A DNA stretch of 64,000 bases. Source: Chitinophaga cymbidii (GTDB lineage Bacteria; Bacteroidota; Bacteroidia; Chitinophagales; Chitinophagaceae). The notes beneath the pieces were generated by a model, which saw nothing but the letters and a program-made list of their open reading frames with translations, was not told the origin of the DNA and did not search any database. Position 1 is the stretch's first letter; each line of letters begins with the position of its first letter. The DNA is taken from NCBI RefSeq assembly GCF_007992715.1, contig NZ_BKAU01000001.1, positions 2,418,001-2,482,000 on the forward strand, read 5' to 3'. The translations under genes were made by a program, and so were the position numbers. This document shows positions 53,671-63,129 of this stretch, one piece after another.

Positions 53671-54897
53671 ATGCCTAAGCAAAGCGATGTTCTCAGCGCC
53701 GATTTCCTGGTGAAAACGGCAGAGCAGTTCGGTACACCGGTATACGTGTATCATGCGGAAAAGATCAAAATACAGTACGAAAAGCTGCAGAATGCCTTCA
53801 GCAAGGCCGATGCGCGCTTTTTCTATGCCTGCAAGGCGTTGACCAATATCAACGTGCTGCGCTATATCAACTCCATCGGCTGCGGGCTGGACACCGTGTC
53901 CATCCAGGAAGTACAGCTGGGGCTGAAAGCCGGCTTCGATCCGAAGAATATCATCTTCACCCCCAATTGTGTAGACCTTTCAGAGATCATCGCGGCGAAG
54001 GAACTGGGCGTGAATATCAATATCGATAATATTTCCATCCTCGAACAGTTCGGCAACCAGTTCGGCGGCAGCTATCCCATCTGCATCCGCCTGAACCCGC
54101 ACATCATGGCAGGAGGGAACTTCAAGATATCCACCGGGCATGTGGACAGCAAATTCGGTATCTCCATCCACCAGCTGCGCCACATCGAGCGGATCGTGAA
54201 ATCCACCAAACTGAAAGTGACCGGCCTGCACATGCATACCGGTTCCGAGATCAAGGATGTGGACGTGTTCCTGCGCGGCGTGGAAATCATGTTCGAAATG
54301 ACCGAACATTTCCCCGATCTCGAATTCATCGACCTGGGCAGCGGCTTCAAGGTAGCCTACCAGCAAGGCGATCCGGAAACGGACATCGACCTGCTCGGCA
54401 AAAAGCTCACCGATGCGTTCAATCATTTCGCAAAATCCTACAAACGCCCGCTGCAACTCTGGTTCGAACCAGGGAAATTCCTCGTGAGCCAGTGCGGGTA
54501 TTTTGTGGTGAAAGCCAATGTGATCAAGCAAACGACCGCTACGGTATTCGTGGGCGTGAACTCCGGTTTCAACCACCTCATCCGCCCCATGTTCTACGAT
54601 TCTTTCCACCTCATCAGGAATATATCCAATCCTAAAGGCACCGAGCGGATCTACACCGTTGTAGGTAATATTTGCGAAACCGATACTTTCGGGTGGGACC
54701 GCAAGATCAGCGAAGTGCGCGAGGGCGATTACCTGGTGTTCTACAACGCCGGCGCCTACGGCTTTGAAATGTCCAGCAACTTCAACTCCCGCCTGAAACC
54801 CGCGGAAGTGCTCGTGAAGGACGGCAAGGCGCACCTCATCCGCAAACGCGATACACTGGAAGACCTCCTGAAGAACCAGGTAGAAATTCCCCTGTAA
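53671..54897 (+). CDS. lysA: Diaminopimelate decarboxylase
   Basis: PLP enzyme of 408 residues making L-lysine from meso-diaminopimelate. PLP Lys55 in FYACKALTN, HMHTGSEI, the glycine-rich GSGF, FEPGKFLVS, and CETDTFGWDR (Cys-Glu that closes the partner's site). Length is normal. No other lysine gene nearby. Confidence 0.95.
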   Translation: MPKQSDVLSADFLVKTAEQFGTPVYVYHAEKIKIQYEKLQNAFSKADARFFYACKALTNINVLRYINSIGCGLDTVSIQEVQLGLKAGFDPKNIIFTPNCVDLSEIIAAKELGVNINIDNISILEQFGNQFGGSYPICIRLNPHIMAGGNFKISTGHVDSKFGISIHQLRHIERIVKSTKLKVTGLHMHTGSEIKDVDVFLRGVEIMFEMTEHFPDLEFIDLGSGFKVAYQQGDPETDIDLLGKKLTDAFNHFAKSYKRPLQLWFEPGKFLVSQCGYFVVKANVIKQTTATVFVGVNSGFNHLIRPMFYDSFHLIRNISNPKGTERIYTVVGNICETDTFGWDRKISEVREGDYLVFYNAGAYGFEMSSNFNSRLKPAEVLVKDGKAHLIRKRDTLEDLLKNQVEIPL

Positions 54898-54942
54898 CAA
54901 CCATGTGCGCAGCAGCGCACCTAAAGCCGTTGAAAGACCCGC

Positions 54943-55617
54943 ATGCAAAACATCATTCAAAACCTGGAGGCCAAAGGCTACGTTTTCCTGTCGAAATACG
55001 GCTTCAGGGAGCTGGTCATTCCCTTACGGGAGGGCCTGCAAACCTCCAATGTTTTTACCCGGATGATGTGGTTCTTCACCATTTTGGGCGGTATCTGGGC
55101 CGGCGTTACCTACGCTTATCTCTATGGTGCCGGGCAGATAAAGCTGTCCACCTTCCTCTTCTGTTTTTTTGCCGGCATTCCCGCTACATTTCTGCTGATA
55201 CCGCTGCATGAAATGATCCACGGATGGATGTTCCGCTGGTACGGCGCCAAAGATGTCAGATACGGGGTCATCTGGCGGTACCTGATGTTCTACGCCGTCG
55301 CCCACCAGTTTCCTGTCAACTACCGGCAGTTCCGGTACATTGCGCTGGCGCCGTTCGCCGTGATCACGCTGTTATGCGCCCTCGGCTACATATGGCTGCC
55401 CGCGGAGGGAAAGGCTCTCATACCCGGCCTGTACATCTTTCACACCGTCTGCTGCGCCGGCGATTTCGGCCTTTGCGCCTATTTCTACAAATACCGGCAA
55501 CGGGACCCCGTGAGTTTCGACGACGCCGACAGCCATATTTCCTGGTTTTACGCCCTGCCCGAAGCGCCGGAAGGTAATCCCGAAACCAAACGTACATCGG
55601 ATACAGAAAACCCGTAA
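54943..55617 (+). CDS. Membrane zincin metallopeptidase-like protein (DUF3267-like)
   Basis: A 224-residue integral membrane protein with four helices. His89-Glu90-Met-Ile-His93 (LLIPLHEMIHG) is an HExxH zinc site inside or next to a helix, and AHQFPVNYRQFRYIALAPF lies downstream in the position of the third-ligand region of the DUF3267 family. It may be an intramembrane or membrane-bound protease; substrate unknown. C-terminal 30 residues are hydrophilic. 45 bp after lysA. Confidence 0.8.
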   Translation: MQNIIQNLEAKGYVFLSKYGFRELVIPLREGLQTSNVFTRMMWFFTILGGIWAGVTYAYLYGAGQIKLSTFLFCFFAGIPATFLLIPLHEMIHGWMFRWYGAKDVRYGVIWRYLMFYAVAHQFPVNYRQFRYIALAPFAVITLLCALGYIWLPAEGKALIPGLYIFHTVCCAGDFGLCAYFYKYRQRDPVSFDDADSHISWFYALPEAPEGNPETKRTSDTENP

Positions 55618-55691
55618 CTTTGCCCTACTAAACTCCCCTTGCCATTCCGTTATCCTGCGCTGTCGACTGTCTGCTTTTTTGTTGATTTTTT

Positions 55692-58058
55692 ATGAAGATA
55701 CTAACTGCACATCCCGGTCTGTTTAAAGACGATTATCTGATCGATAGTCATATATCCTTCGTTCCCTTTATCCGCTTCATGAAGGAAAAGGCAACGACCG
55801 CGCAAGGCGCGCGCGCCGCATATTTTTCCGAGATCGTAAGGCATTTTGAAAGCAATCCCGCCCTGCAGCAGCCGCTGAAGGAGGATGTGGACATCACGCA
55901 GTACCAGGAGTACCTGGACCTGCTGACCGCTACCGTTTTTCCCGTGACGATGGATGATTCGAAAGACATCTTCGGCATTGGCGTGCCCTACCGTTTCGCC
56001 ATCTTCTACTATTCGGAACGTTTTAAAAAGATATTTTCCGAAAATGGCGCCGAACTGATGGCGGTGCCCAAAGGCATCTCCGAGGAAAAGGTGAAGCGCG
56101 ACAAGCTCATCTGGCTGTACAAGCTGGTGCTCGAACGCTGGTATGGCCTTCGCATCAATTACGAGCCTTCGCTCATTCATGCCGTAGACGCCCCGGAAAC
56201 AGGCACACGTAAATACATCAAGGTGAATATCGATCCGCGTTTTGTGGACGTGAAGCTGAAAGACACGCTGCCTCCGCTGGACTGCGACAGCATCTGCACC
56301 GGCAACTTCCAGGAACAGAACCTTGGCGACCTGGTCAACATGCTGCCGCTGAGCCATTTCGAGCTGGAAGGGTTCGTGATCTGGACGATCCAGGACGTAA
56401 CGGAAGAGCATGTGGTGACCGGCATGAAGAACCTCGTGCTGAACATCCGCAATCACAACGAACAGCAGACCTACACAAAAGCCCGGGAATATCTCCGCAC
56501 GCTGGCTGGCCGGCCGGACATCAACATTCACCTGATGCCGTTCCTGAAAGTGAACAACAAGCACGTGCTGGAAACCGCCTATACGTCGCAAAGCATGATC
56601 TTCACCAATGCCCGCAACGATGTGGAGCGCAGCCACCTGAACGACCAGATGCTGCAATATCTGCAGGCCCATCCCGCGCCGCTGGTGATCGAACAGGTGA
56701 CCCGCGAATCCGTTGAGCTGTATCCGTTTCTGAAATACCTGCCCCTGCACGGCGTCCGCAGCTTCATTCTGCTGGCGATCAAGCATGAGGACAATATACT
56801 CGGCACGCTGGAACTGGCCACCACCGGAGGAAAAGAGCTGGAATGGGACCTGCTGGCGAAGCTGCAGCCCATGTACGCCGTCGCCTCCCTGCTCCTGCGG
56901 CGCAGCATAGAATTGCATAAGGAAAGGATCAGTGACGTGATAAAAGACCAGTTCACCGCATTGCAGCCCGCCGTGGAATGGAAATTCATGGAAGCCGCCT
57001 GGGAATACCTCCACACACCCAAAGCGCAGCAGAAAGACATCGGCAACATCCTGTTCGAAGACGTGTACCCGCTGTACGGCGCGGTAGACATCCGCAACTC
57101 TTCCATCGAGCGCGGCTCCGCCATTCGTGACGACCTGAAGGAACAGCTGCAGCTGATCCAGCATACCTTCAAACAGATCAACGGCGATCTGCATCTTCCC
57201 TTGCTGGAAGAACTGCAATTCAAGAACAACCGCATGCTCAACAACATGCAGGACACCCTGTTTGCTGAGGATGAAGTACGAATCAACGACTTCCTGGATT
57301 CAGAGATCGCGCCCACCTTCCGTCACATCTACGAAAGCCAGCCCGAGCTGAAACCTTTGCTGAACCAGTATTTCGAGAAGATCGACAAAGTATCCGGCCA
57401 TGTATACCACCATCGCCGCGAATACGAGGAAAGCCTCCAGCAGATCAACTCCGCCATCAACGCCTACCTCGAAAAAGAAAAAGAAGGATTGCAAAAATCC
57501 TATCCCTGCTATTTTGAAAAGTACCGCACAGACGGCGTCGAATACAACATCTACATCGGCCAGTCCATCGCCCCGGAAAAGAAATTCGATACGCTGTACC
57601 TGCGCAACCTGCGCCTGTGGCAGCTCTCATCAATGGCTAACATTGCACGCATCACCCATCAGCTGGAACCGCATCTGAACATTCCCCTGCAAACCACGCA
57701 GCTGATCCTTGCGCACAGCAACCCCATCGCTATCAGCTTCCGGAAAGATGAAAGACGCTTCGACGTGGAAGGCGCGTACAACATCCGCTACGAGATCATG
57801 AAGAAGCGTATCGACAAAGTGCGCATCCGCAACACGAACGAAAGGCTCACCCAGCCCGGCAAGATCGCCATCGTTTATTCATATGTGCGTGAAGCGGAAG
57901 AGTACAACAAGTACATTGAGTTCCTGCAGAACAAGAAGATCATCCTGCCGGACGTGGAGATGCTGGACCTGGAAGAAGTGCAGGGCATCAGCGGCCTGAA
58001 GGCGCTGCGGATGAGCGTGAACCTGGATATGCAGACGCAGGCGCCGGTGATTATTTGA
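55692..58058 (+). CDS. Large GAF-domain-like cytoplasmic protein
   Basis: A 788-residue soluble protein without signal peptide or TM helices. A GAF-like domain is suggested at about 310-420 (LHGVRSFILLAIKHEDNILGTLELAT, followed by LAKLQPMYAVASLLLRRS). The rest is mostly helical and not recognised; no kinase or effector domain was found. A bacterioidete-specific role in signalling is likely but unproven. It is followed by an AT-rich islet. Confidence 0.75.
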   Translation: MKILTAHPGLFKDDYLIDSHISFVPFIRFMKEKATTAQGARAAYFSEIVRHFESNPALQQPLKEDVDITQYQEYLDLLTATVFPVTMDDSKDIFGIGVPYRFAIFYYSERFKKIFSENGAELMAVPKGISEEKVKRDKLIWLYKLVLERWYGLRINYEPSLIHAVDAPETGTRKYIKVNIDPRFVDVKLKDTLPPLDCDSICTGNFQEQNLGDLVNMLPLSHFELEGFVIWTIQDVTEEHVVTGMKNLVLNIRNHNEQQTYTKAREYLRTLAGRPDINIHLMPFLKVNNKHVLETAYTSQSMIFTNARNDVERSHLNDQMLQYLQAHPAPLVIEQVTRESVELYPFLKYLPLHGVRSFILLAIKHEDNILGTLELATTGGKELEWDLLAKLQPMYAVASLLLRRSIELHKERISDVIKDQFTALQPAVEWKFMEAAWEYLHTPKAQQKDIGNILFEDVYPLYGAVDIRNSSIERGSAIRDDLKEQLQLIQHTFKQINGDLHLPLLEELQFKNNRMLNNMQDTLFAEDEVRINDFLDSEIAPTFRHIYESQPELKPLLNQYFEKIDKVSGHVYHHRREYEESLQQINSAINAYLEKEKEGLQKSYPCYFEKYRTDGVEYNIYIGQSIAPEKKFDTLYLRNLRLWQLSSMANIARITHQLEPHLNIPLQTTQLILAHSNPIAISFRKDERRFDVEGAYNIRYEIMKKRIDKVRIRNTNERLTQPGKIAIVYSYVREAEEYNKYIEFLQNKKIILPDVEMLDLEEVQGISGLKALRMSVNLDMQTQAPVII

Positions 58059-58194
58059 GCTAGATGATGGATTATATCTGCATAGATTTGATCTGGTCAA
58101 TCCTTATCCTGTTGCATTAAAAGCAGCACGCTAATGACGGGGGACCGTTGTTAACCCATTTGAACCCATACCGGGCACTTGTTATAGCCAAAGT

Positions 58195-58236
58195 AAAATG
58201 ACAATAAAGTTGTAGAATGTATTGTCGTTTTATTGT
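58195..58236 (+). terminator. Possible terminator after the GAF protein gene
   Basis: AAAATGACAATA (58195-58206) pairs with TATTGTCGTTTT (58220-58231) with one G-T pair; a weak T-rich run follows. Confidence 0.5.
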
Positions 58237-58285
58237 ATATATTTAATATTGGCTACAATTTTCAATTGATCATAAGTTTAAAAGA

Positions 58286-58708
58286 ATGAGGTTTATTTTA
58301 TCCCTTTTTTTGGTTGTTGCGTTGGCAACTATTGTAAATGGACAATCTCTTTTAATTTTTGGCGGGAAGGATCATGATGTTTTTTTGGGCTGCTTGAATT
58401 GTGATAAATATCAAGACAAATCAATTTGGAATGCTTATGGTGCCTTTGGCTCAAAATGTAATGATAAATGTATTTGGAATAAATATGGCAATTATGGTGG
58501 AAAGTATAGCGACTATTCACCTTTCAACCAGTATGCCAGTCACCCGCCAGTTTTAGTTGACAAAGACGGGAACTTTTATGGCTACTTTACTACTAATAAA
58601 TTTTTCCCCAAAAGAACTACGTCCAAACTTGCATTGTTAATTGTAGATTTTTGGGAGGCTATTGCTGAGGATGTAAGCGGATATTATGAAAAGATTTTTA
58701 AACGATAG
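58286..58708 (+). CDS. Small secreted protein with IWN/YG repeats
   Basis: A 140-residue exported protein: signal peptide about 1-19 (ending VNGQ), then repeats SIWNAYGAFGSK, CIWNKYGNYGGK and a last variant SPFNQYASHP (about 46-85), with Cys pairs between. The repeat type is seen in scattered bacterial proteins of unknown function. The DNA is much more AT-rich than the surroundings and codons differ, which suggests acquisition. Function unknown. Confidence 0.8.
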   Translation: MRFILSLFLVVALATIVNGQSLLIFGGKDHDVFLGCLNCDKYQDKSIWNAYGAFGSKCNDKCIWNKYGNYGGKYSDYSPFNQYASHPPVLVDKDGNFYGYFTTNKFFPKRTTSKLALLIVDFWEAIAEDVSGYYEKIFKR

Positions 58709-58733
58709 ACTTTGACAAGTGAGAAACTGATAA

Positions 58734-59318
58734 ATGAAAGCTGACAACATCCTACCTGGACTTTTAAAATGGCATTTTTATTTGCTAGGTTTCATCCTGC
58801 TGGATTTATTAACAGGCATCTTTACAGGGTATCGGCTTAACCAAAATCTGATATTTTTCTTCAAATTGGTATTGTACTTATCTGGAGCAATTCTGTTTTT
58901 TCGGACACTCAAACCCTTTAAAATAACGGCGGTTTATTTTTCATTTTATATTATATCAACAGCCATTACGGGGCTTTTCTTATTATTTGGCGGAATTTTT
59001 TTGGCGATCATGTCATCAATCTTATTGTATCCAATCTATCCGAAACAAACAACGTATAAAAATGAAACAATTAAGGTATATAATAGATTTCAGGGCTTTT
59101 TTTCCAGGTGCTGTTCCTATGAAGTAGTTGAGCCAAAACTATATTTTTTCGAAAAGCGTTTGGGCGTCATAAATATTAATAAATCGATAGCGCCAGACAA
59201 AGATGAGTTCAGATTAAGCAATAATGTAATTTTATATAAGCACGAAAATGAAAATTATGACAATGACAATCAAACAGTAACAAAGCGAGATACAACGGAA
59301 ATAATACCAATTGAATAA
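58734..59318 (+). CDS. Small membrane protein of unknown function
   Basis: A 194-residue protein with four likely TM helices in the first 110 residues and a hydrophilic C-terminal half. AT-rich like its neighbour, 25 bp apart and so probably in one transcript. No family recognised. Together the two genes form a short islet unlike the flanking DNA. Confidence 0.75.
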   Translation: MKADNILPGLLKWHFYLLGFILLDLLTGIFTGYRLNQNLIFFFKLVLYLSGAILFFRTLKPFKITAVYFSFYIISTAITGLFLLFGGIFLAIMSSILLYPIYPKQTTYKNETIKVYNRFQGFFSRCCSYEVVEPKLYFFEKRLGVININKSIAPDKDEFRLSNNVILYKHENENYDNDNQTVTKRDTTEIIPIE

Positions 59319-59450
59319 TACTTCGCTTAGCCTTATTGCCATTTCAAAAATGCATGAAGAATATTGCGTCCGGAATGTCTTTGGGTGGAGATGAGAGCTG
59401 GCGTTACTGGGATGTGATGGAAGTGTATTCTGAAAAAAGATAACAGCGTC

Positions 59451-59485
59451 ATCAGCCGGGATGCACCATGTGCATCCCAGCTGAT
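59451..59485. terminator. Long inverted repeat between converging genes
   Basis: ATCAGCCGGGATGCAC (59451-59466) pairs with GTGCATCCCAGCTGAT (59470-59485) with one G-T pair and a 3-nt loop. It ends at the stop codon of the minus-strand gene. A bidirectional terminator is probable; the T run on the minus strand is 12-18 nt away. Confidence 0.65.
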
Positions 59486-62400
59486 TTAAAACTTGAACCC
59501 AAACGTCACATAAGGCAACGTCTCCTCCTTCGAATGCCCCACCACCGCGGTGATCACCAGCATATTCACCGGCGATACATATAATCCGCCGCCAAACCCG
59601 TCGTGCCAGCGGTGTGAAGTTTCGCCTTCCGCCCACACCCGGCCCACATCATTGAAAGCGATCAGCCCCACGGAGCCGGGCAGCAGGTAAGACGTAAAGT
59701 CGAACAGCTTTGCGCGCAGCTCGATGTTGTTGTACACCATGCTGTTGCCTGCGAAGCGGTTGTTGCGGTAGCCGCGGAGGTTGGCGGTGCCGCCGAGCGT
59801 CAGCGCCTGGAAGAACTCATGTTTGCCCCAGGTGACGCCGCCGCCGAAACGAGCCACCAGCACCACGTCCGCCGGTAATCCAAAAGAAGCGTAAATGCTC
59901 ATGTCCGTACGCAGCTGCGCATAGTCGTGCGAAAAAGTGTTCAGCCCTTTGTTGCCCTGTAAAGACGTATTCCAGAGCAGGCCGCGGGTAGGAATGATAT
60001 CGTTGTCCCTTGTATCGATGTTAAAAGCGGCGCGCAGGCCCGCGTGAAATTTATTCTTAAAAATAACGGCGGAATCGATCTTGTTGACATCGTAGTCCGT
60101 CAGGTAACGCCCGCTGTTATCTTCTGCCTCCAGCGTAACGGCGGTAATGGACGGGCCGATGCTGGCGGTGATGTTCTGCGTAAGGTTGTTGCGGAGCAAC
60201 GCTTCCAGGCTGAATACATTGAAGCGGCTGCGATAGTACCGTATAGGCGGGTCCGTTATATCCTTGTCGAAAGCGGTTTCATTGCCGAAGCCGAAGAAGT
60301 TCATGGTATTGTGCGGCGCTCTCGCCAGGCCGTTCACCAGCAGGTCAGACCGGTCGATGGCGTCCGTGAACTCGCCCGCATACTTGAAGCTGAAAGCGCT
60401 GGTGGCGAGGGCATGCACGCCGGTGAAAGTATGCTTCACGGCAAAGGGTTCTTTGCGGAAGCCGTGCCCGGTGTACTGCAGGCCAAGGCCCAGCAGCAGC
60501 CCGTCGTCGAGGTTAAAGCCCCCGGCTACCATGGGCATCAGCTTGTTGTATTTGAACTCGGTCCGGTTGTAGGTGATCACCTCCGGCCTGGTGGAAAGGC
60601 GCAGCTTTTCACGGTTCGTTATGGCAAAGCTGTCTTTTCCGTTTTGAAGATCGTACAGGAGGATGCGCTTGCCGCCGGCGCCCGTGCTCTGGTCGATATA
60701 AGTATCCTGTTCCCTGCCGCCGATGAGGCGGACGCGGATCGGCGTGGCGCCCGCTCCCTGGATGATGAATTTGTCGCCGCCGCCAAGCCCGAACAGTCTT
60801 ATTTCTTTGGTATGCGCCGGATCAAACGTTCTGCTGTACAGTGTTTGTTCCGGCTCTCCTTTTTTGCTGATCTTTTGCGCGGTGATTTGCAGGCGTCCTT
60901 CCGGCATGCGGGTCACGGTGAACTGTTCGTTCTTTTGCGACCCGGTAACGTCCACCGTTTTCGCCAGGAAGCGGTAGTATTCCATGGCTTGCTTTGGAAG
61001 ATTATCCCTGCGGGCTTTCAGCACCGCGATCGTCCGTTCGCTCACCTGGCTGCGGACCGCTTCGGGGAATTGCGCCACCGCATTTTCAATAACGCTGTCT
61101 GTCACCATCCGCGAAAACTCCGCCGCCTGCTTTTCCCAGTCCTCTTCGCTCAGCGCATGGAGGAAGTTGCGGTCCAGGTAACGGGAGCTGAAGTTCCAGC
61201 CGTTGATATTTTTTGTCTCTGGCCGGAAGCCCTGTATGGAAGGCAGCAGCCAGGAGCGCGACATGGCGCCCGGCAGAAATCCTTCATTGACGAAGAAAGC
61301 CTGGTCGCGGTCGCGGGGAATCGGGTAGAAGGTCTTGTTCTTTTTCTTGTCTTTCTCCGCATACCACCGCCATTGGTCCTCATGGCGGTCCCAGTCGGCG
61401 ATCAGCATGTCCAGCAGCCGCGCCTGCAGCATGGAAGGCTGGTCTACGCTGTTATCATTATCGTCCAGCAGCTCTTCCAGCACTTTCGGCGTGTTATATG
61501 TTTTACTGGCGGTAACAGGCTCGCGTTCTTCGAAAAGGTATACGCCGTTGGCAAAATCTTTCCGGTACACGCTGAGCGCGGTGTCATCCGCGAGATAAAC
61601 AAAAGACGGATTCGTATGCGGCACGCCCGCCGCTTCCGCGATGGGAGATACGGCGAGCGGGGCATAGGGATTGGCGGCGGAGATCTGGTCCTGCACCACT
61701 TCGCGGGCGAAGGTTTCGCGCAGGGCTTCCGGAATGGCGCTCACAGGCCATTTGCGCAGGGAGCGCAGCACCCATTCATTCCCGTTTTTATCTTCCAGCC
61801 GTAAAGAACGTGTTTGCTTGCCGCCCCCGCGTTTGGTGATCTTCAGCCCGCCTTTGACAGTATCGAGGTCTATCACGGGGAATGTCAGCGGTGTGGCCCA
61901 TACCTCGCGGTAGTTGTTGCCGAGGATGGCGCGGTGGAATTTTCCCGCTTTGGCATATTGCAGGTCCGGCGCTGTTGTCACCGCTGCGGGATGCGGTAAT
62001 GCAGCGGTCTGCTGCGCCACGCGCGCCACGTGCTCCCGGATGTTGAGCAGGGTATGGGTGAACATCGGCGCGGTATCCTGGTCGTTATAGAAATTCACCC
62101 GCACGGTACCGTTGTGTAATACTTCTATCACGCTGAAACCGTTGCGGCGGCTGGCGAACAGGGACAGCTTACCCTGCTTTACACGGTTATCTTTCGCACC
62201 GGAACCGCTCACGATATAATGCCTGTCCAGATCTTTTATCAGCTGCAAAGTGTGATCATGACCGGAAACGAATACCACCGGTGCTCCTGCCGGTATCGCT
62301 TCTTCTATGCCCTGGACCATTTTGCGGTACAGCGGATGCGGCAGGTCTTCCCGGGTGCCGAACACGCCGCGCACCAGCGGGTACACGGAGCCGATCACCG

Positions 62401-63127
62401 GCAGCGGCAGGTACAGCGAAGGCTTTGCGTCCGTCAACGGAAAGAGGTGCTGCTTGAACGTATAATAGCCGCCGTGAATCCCGTAGCTGCGCAAAGGATG
62501 ATGCGCGGCGAAAACGATGAGCTTGCCGGGATTCAGCGCAACAATGTCGCTGATGGCGGAAAGCACTTCATCTTCTGTTTTGCAGTCGCAGCTGGATTCT
62601 ATGCCCGGTTTCTTCCCCGGGTACAGCCACCATTCCGTGTCCATCACGATCAGCATCACATCTTTTCCCAGTGGTACCGTGGTGGGGTCCGGACAACCGT
62701 CTTTCGGCAGGAATTGCAGGTTGGGCAGCAGCAGTGAATCGATATAGGTCTGCTGGTTGCGGATCACCTGCCAGCCGTCAGGATGGTGTTTGGACCAGTC
62801 GTGGTTCCCCGGAATGAAGATGCCTTCCGCTTTTGTGCCCCGCACAAGGTTGGCCTGGTAGTCCAGTATTTCTTTTGCCAAAGGGTAGCTCGCGGCTGAT
62901 TCGTCGGGTAACCCCAGCGGATATACGTTATCGCCCAGGAAGAGGACCGTATTTTTTCCGTTGTTCAGGTCGATGAGTTTTCTTACCGCATCTACGGTAG
63001 GATTGCGGCCGTTGTGCACTTCACCCGCGTCCCCGATGAGGATGATGCGTTGCTGTATGCTGTCCGTCTGCGCGCTAACGGCGGCAGCGGCAAAGAGGAA
63101 TATGGGGAGCAGGAGGTTTTTTAGCAT
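59486..63127 (-). CDS. Metallophosphoesterase - kinase-like - outer-membrane barrel protein
   Basis: A 1213-residue exported protein; signal peptide about 1-20. Residues 27-300 are a calcineurin-type metallophosphoesterase: GDAG with Asp33, GDN at 65-67, GNHD 107-110, His209-His210, GHDH 289-292. Residues about 420-720 include WVLRSLRKWP, DWDRHEDQW (578-586) and PRDRDQAF (606 and 608 Asp), resembling the catalytic and metal loops of CotH/FAM20-like atypical kinases; this is inference. The last about 380 residues are an Omp85/BamA-like surface-antigen barrel ending in the terminal Phe typical of outer-membrane proteins. 2 bp behind the lipoprotein gene, so co-transcribed. Confidence 0.85.
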   Translation of the reverse strand: MLKNLLLPIFLFAAAAVSAQTDSIQQRIILIGDAGEVHNGRNPTVDAVRKLIDLNNGKNTVLFLGDNVYPLGLPDESAASYPLAKEILDYQANLVRGTKAEGIFIPGNHDWSKHHPDGWQVIRNQQTYIDSLLLPNLQFLPKDGCPDPTTVPLGKDVMLIVMDTEWWLYPGKKPGIESSCDCKTEDEVLSAISDIVALNPGKLIVFAAHHPLRSYGIHGGYYTFKQHLFPLTDAKPSLYLPLPVIGSVYPLVRGVFGTREDLPHPLYRKMVQGIEEAIPAGAPVVFVSGHDHTLQLIKDLDRHYIVSGSGAKDNRVKQGKLSLFASRRNGFSVIEVLHNGTVRVNFYNDQDTAPMFTHTLLNIREHVARVAQQTAALPHPAAVTTAPDLQYAKAGKFHRAILGNNYREVWATPLTFPVIDLDTVKGGLKITKRGGGKQTRSLRLEDKNGNEWVLRSLRKWPVSAIPEALRETFAREVVQDQISAANPYAPLAVSPIAEAAGVPHTNPSFVYLADDTALSVYRKDFANGVYLFEEREPVTASKTYNTPKVLEELLDDNDNSVDQPSMLQARLLDMLIADWDRHEDQWRWYAEKDKKKNKTFYPIPRDRDQAFFVNEGFLPGAMSRSWLLPSIQGFRPETKNINGWNFSSRYLDRNFLHALSEEDWEKQAAEFSRMVTDSVIENAVAQFPEAVRSQVSERTIAVLKARRDNLPKQAMEYYRFLAKTVDVTGSQKNEQFTVTRMPEGRLQITAQKISKKGEPEQTLYSRTFDPAHTKEIRLFGLGGGDKFIIQGAGATPIRVRLIGGREQDTYIDQSTGAGGKRILLYDLQNGKDSFAITNREKLRLSTRPEVITYNRTEFKYNKLMPMVAGGFNLDDGLLLGLGLQYTGHGFRKEPFAVKHTFTGVHALATSAFSFKYAGEFTDAIDRSDLLVNGLARAPHNTMNFFGFGNETAFDKDITDPPIRYYRSRFNVFSLEALLRNNLTQNITASIGPSITAVTLEAEDNSGRYLTDYDVNKIDSAVIFKNKFHAGLRAAFNIDTRDNDIIPTRGLLWNTSLQGNKGLNTFSHDYAQLRTDMSIYASFGLPADVVLVARFGGGVTWGKHEFFQALTLGGTANLRGYRNNRFAGNSMVYNNIELRAKLFDFTSYLLPGSVGLIAFNDVGRVWAEGETSHRWHDGFGGGLYVSPVNMLVITAVVGHSKEETLPYVTFGFKF

Positions 63128-63129
63128 GA

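Noticed and set aside
60044..61804. 586-codon plus-strand open frame
   Set aside because: It lies antisense inside the metallophosphoesterase-barrel gene, which has clear motifs; the translation is rich in His, Gln, Arg and Val without any family feature.
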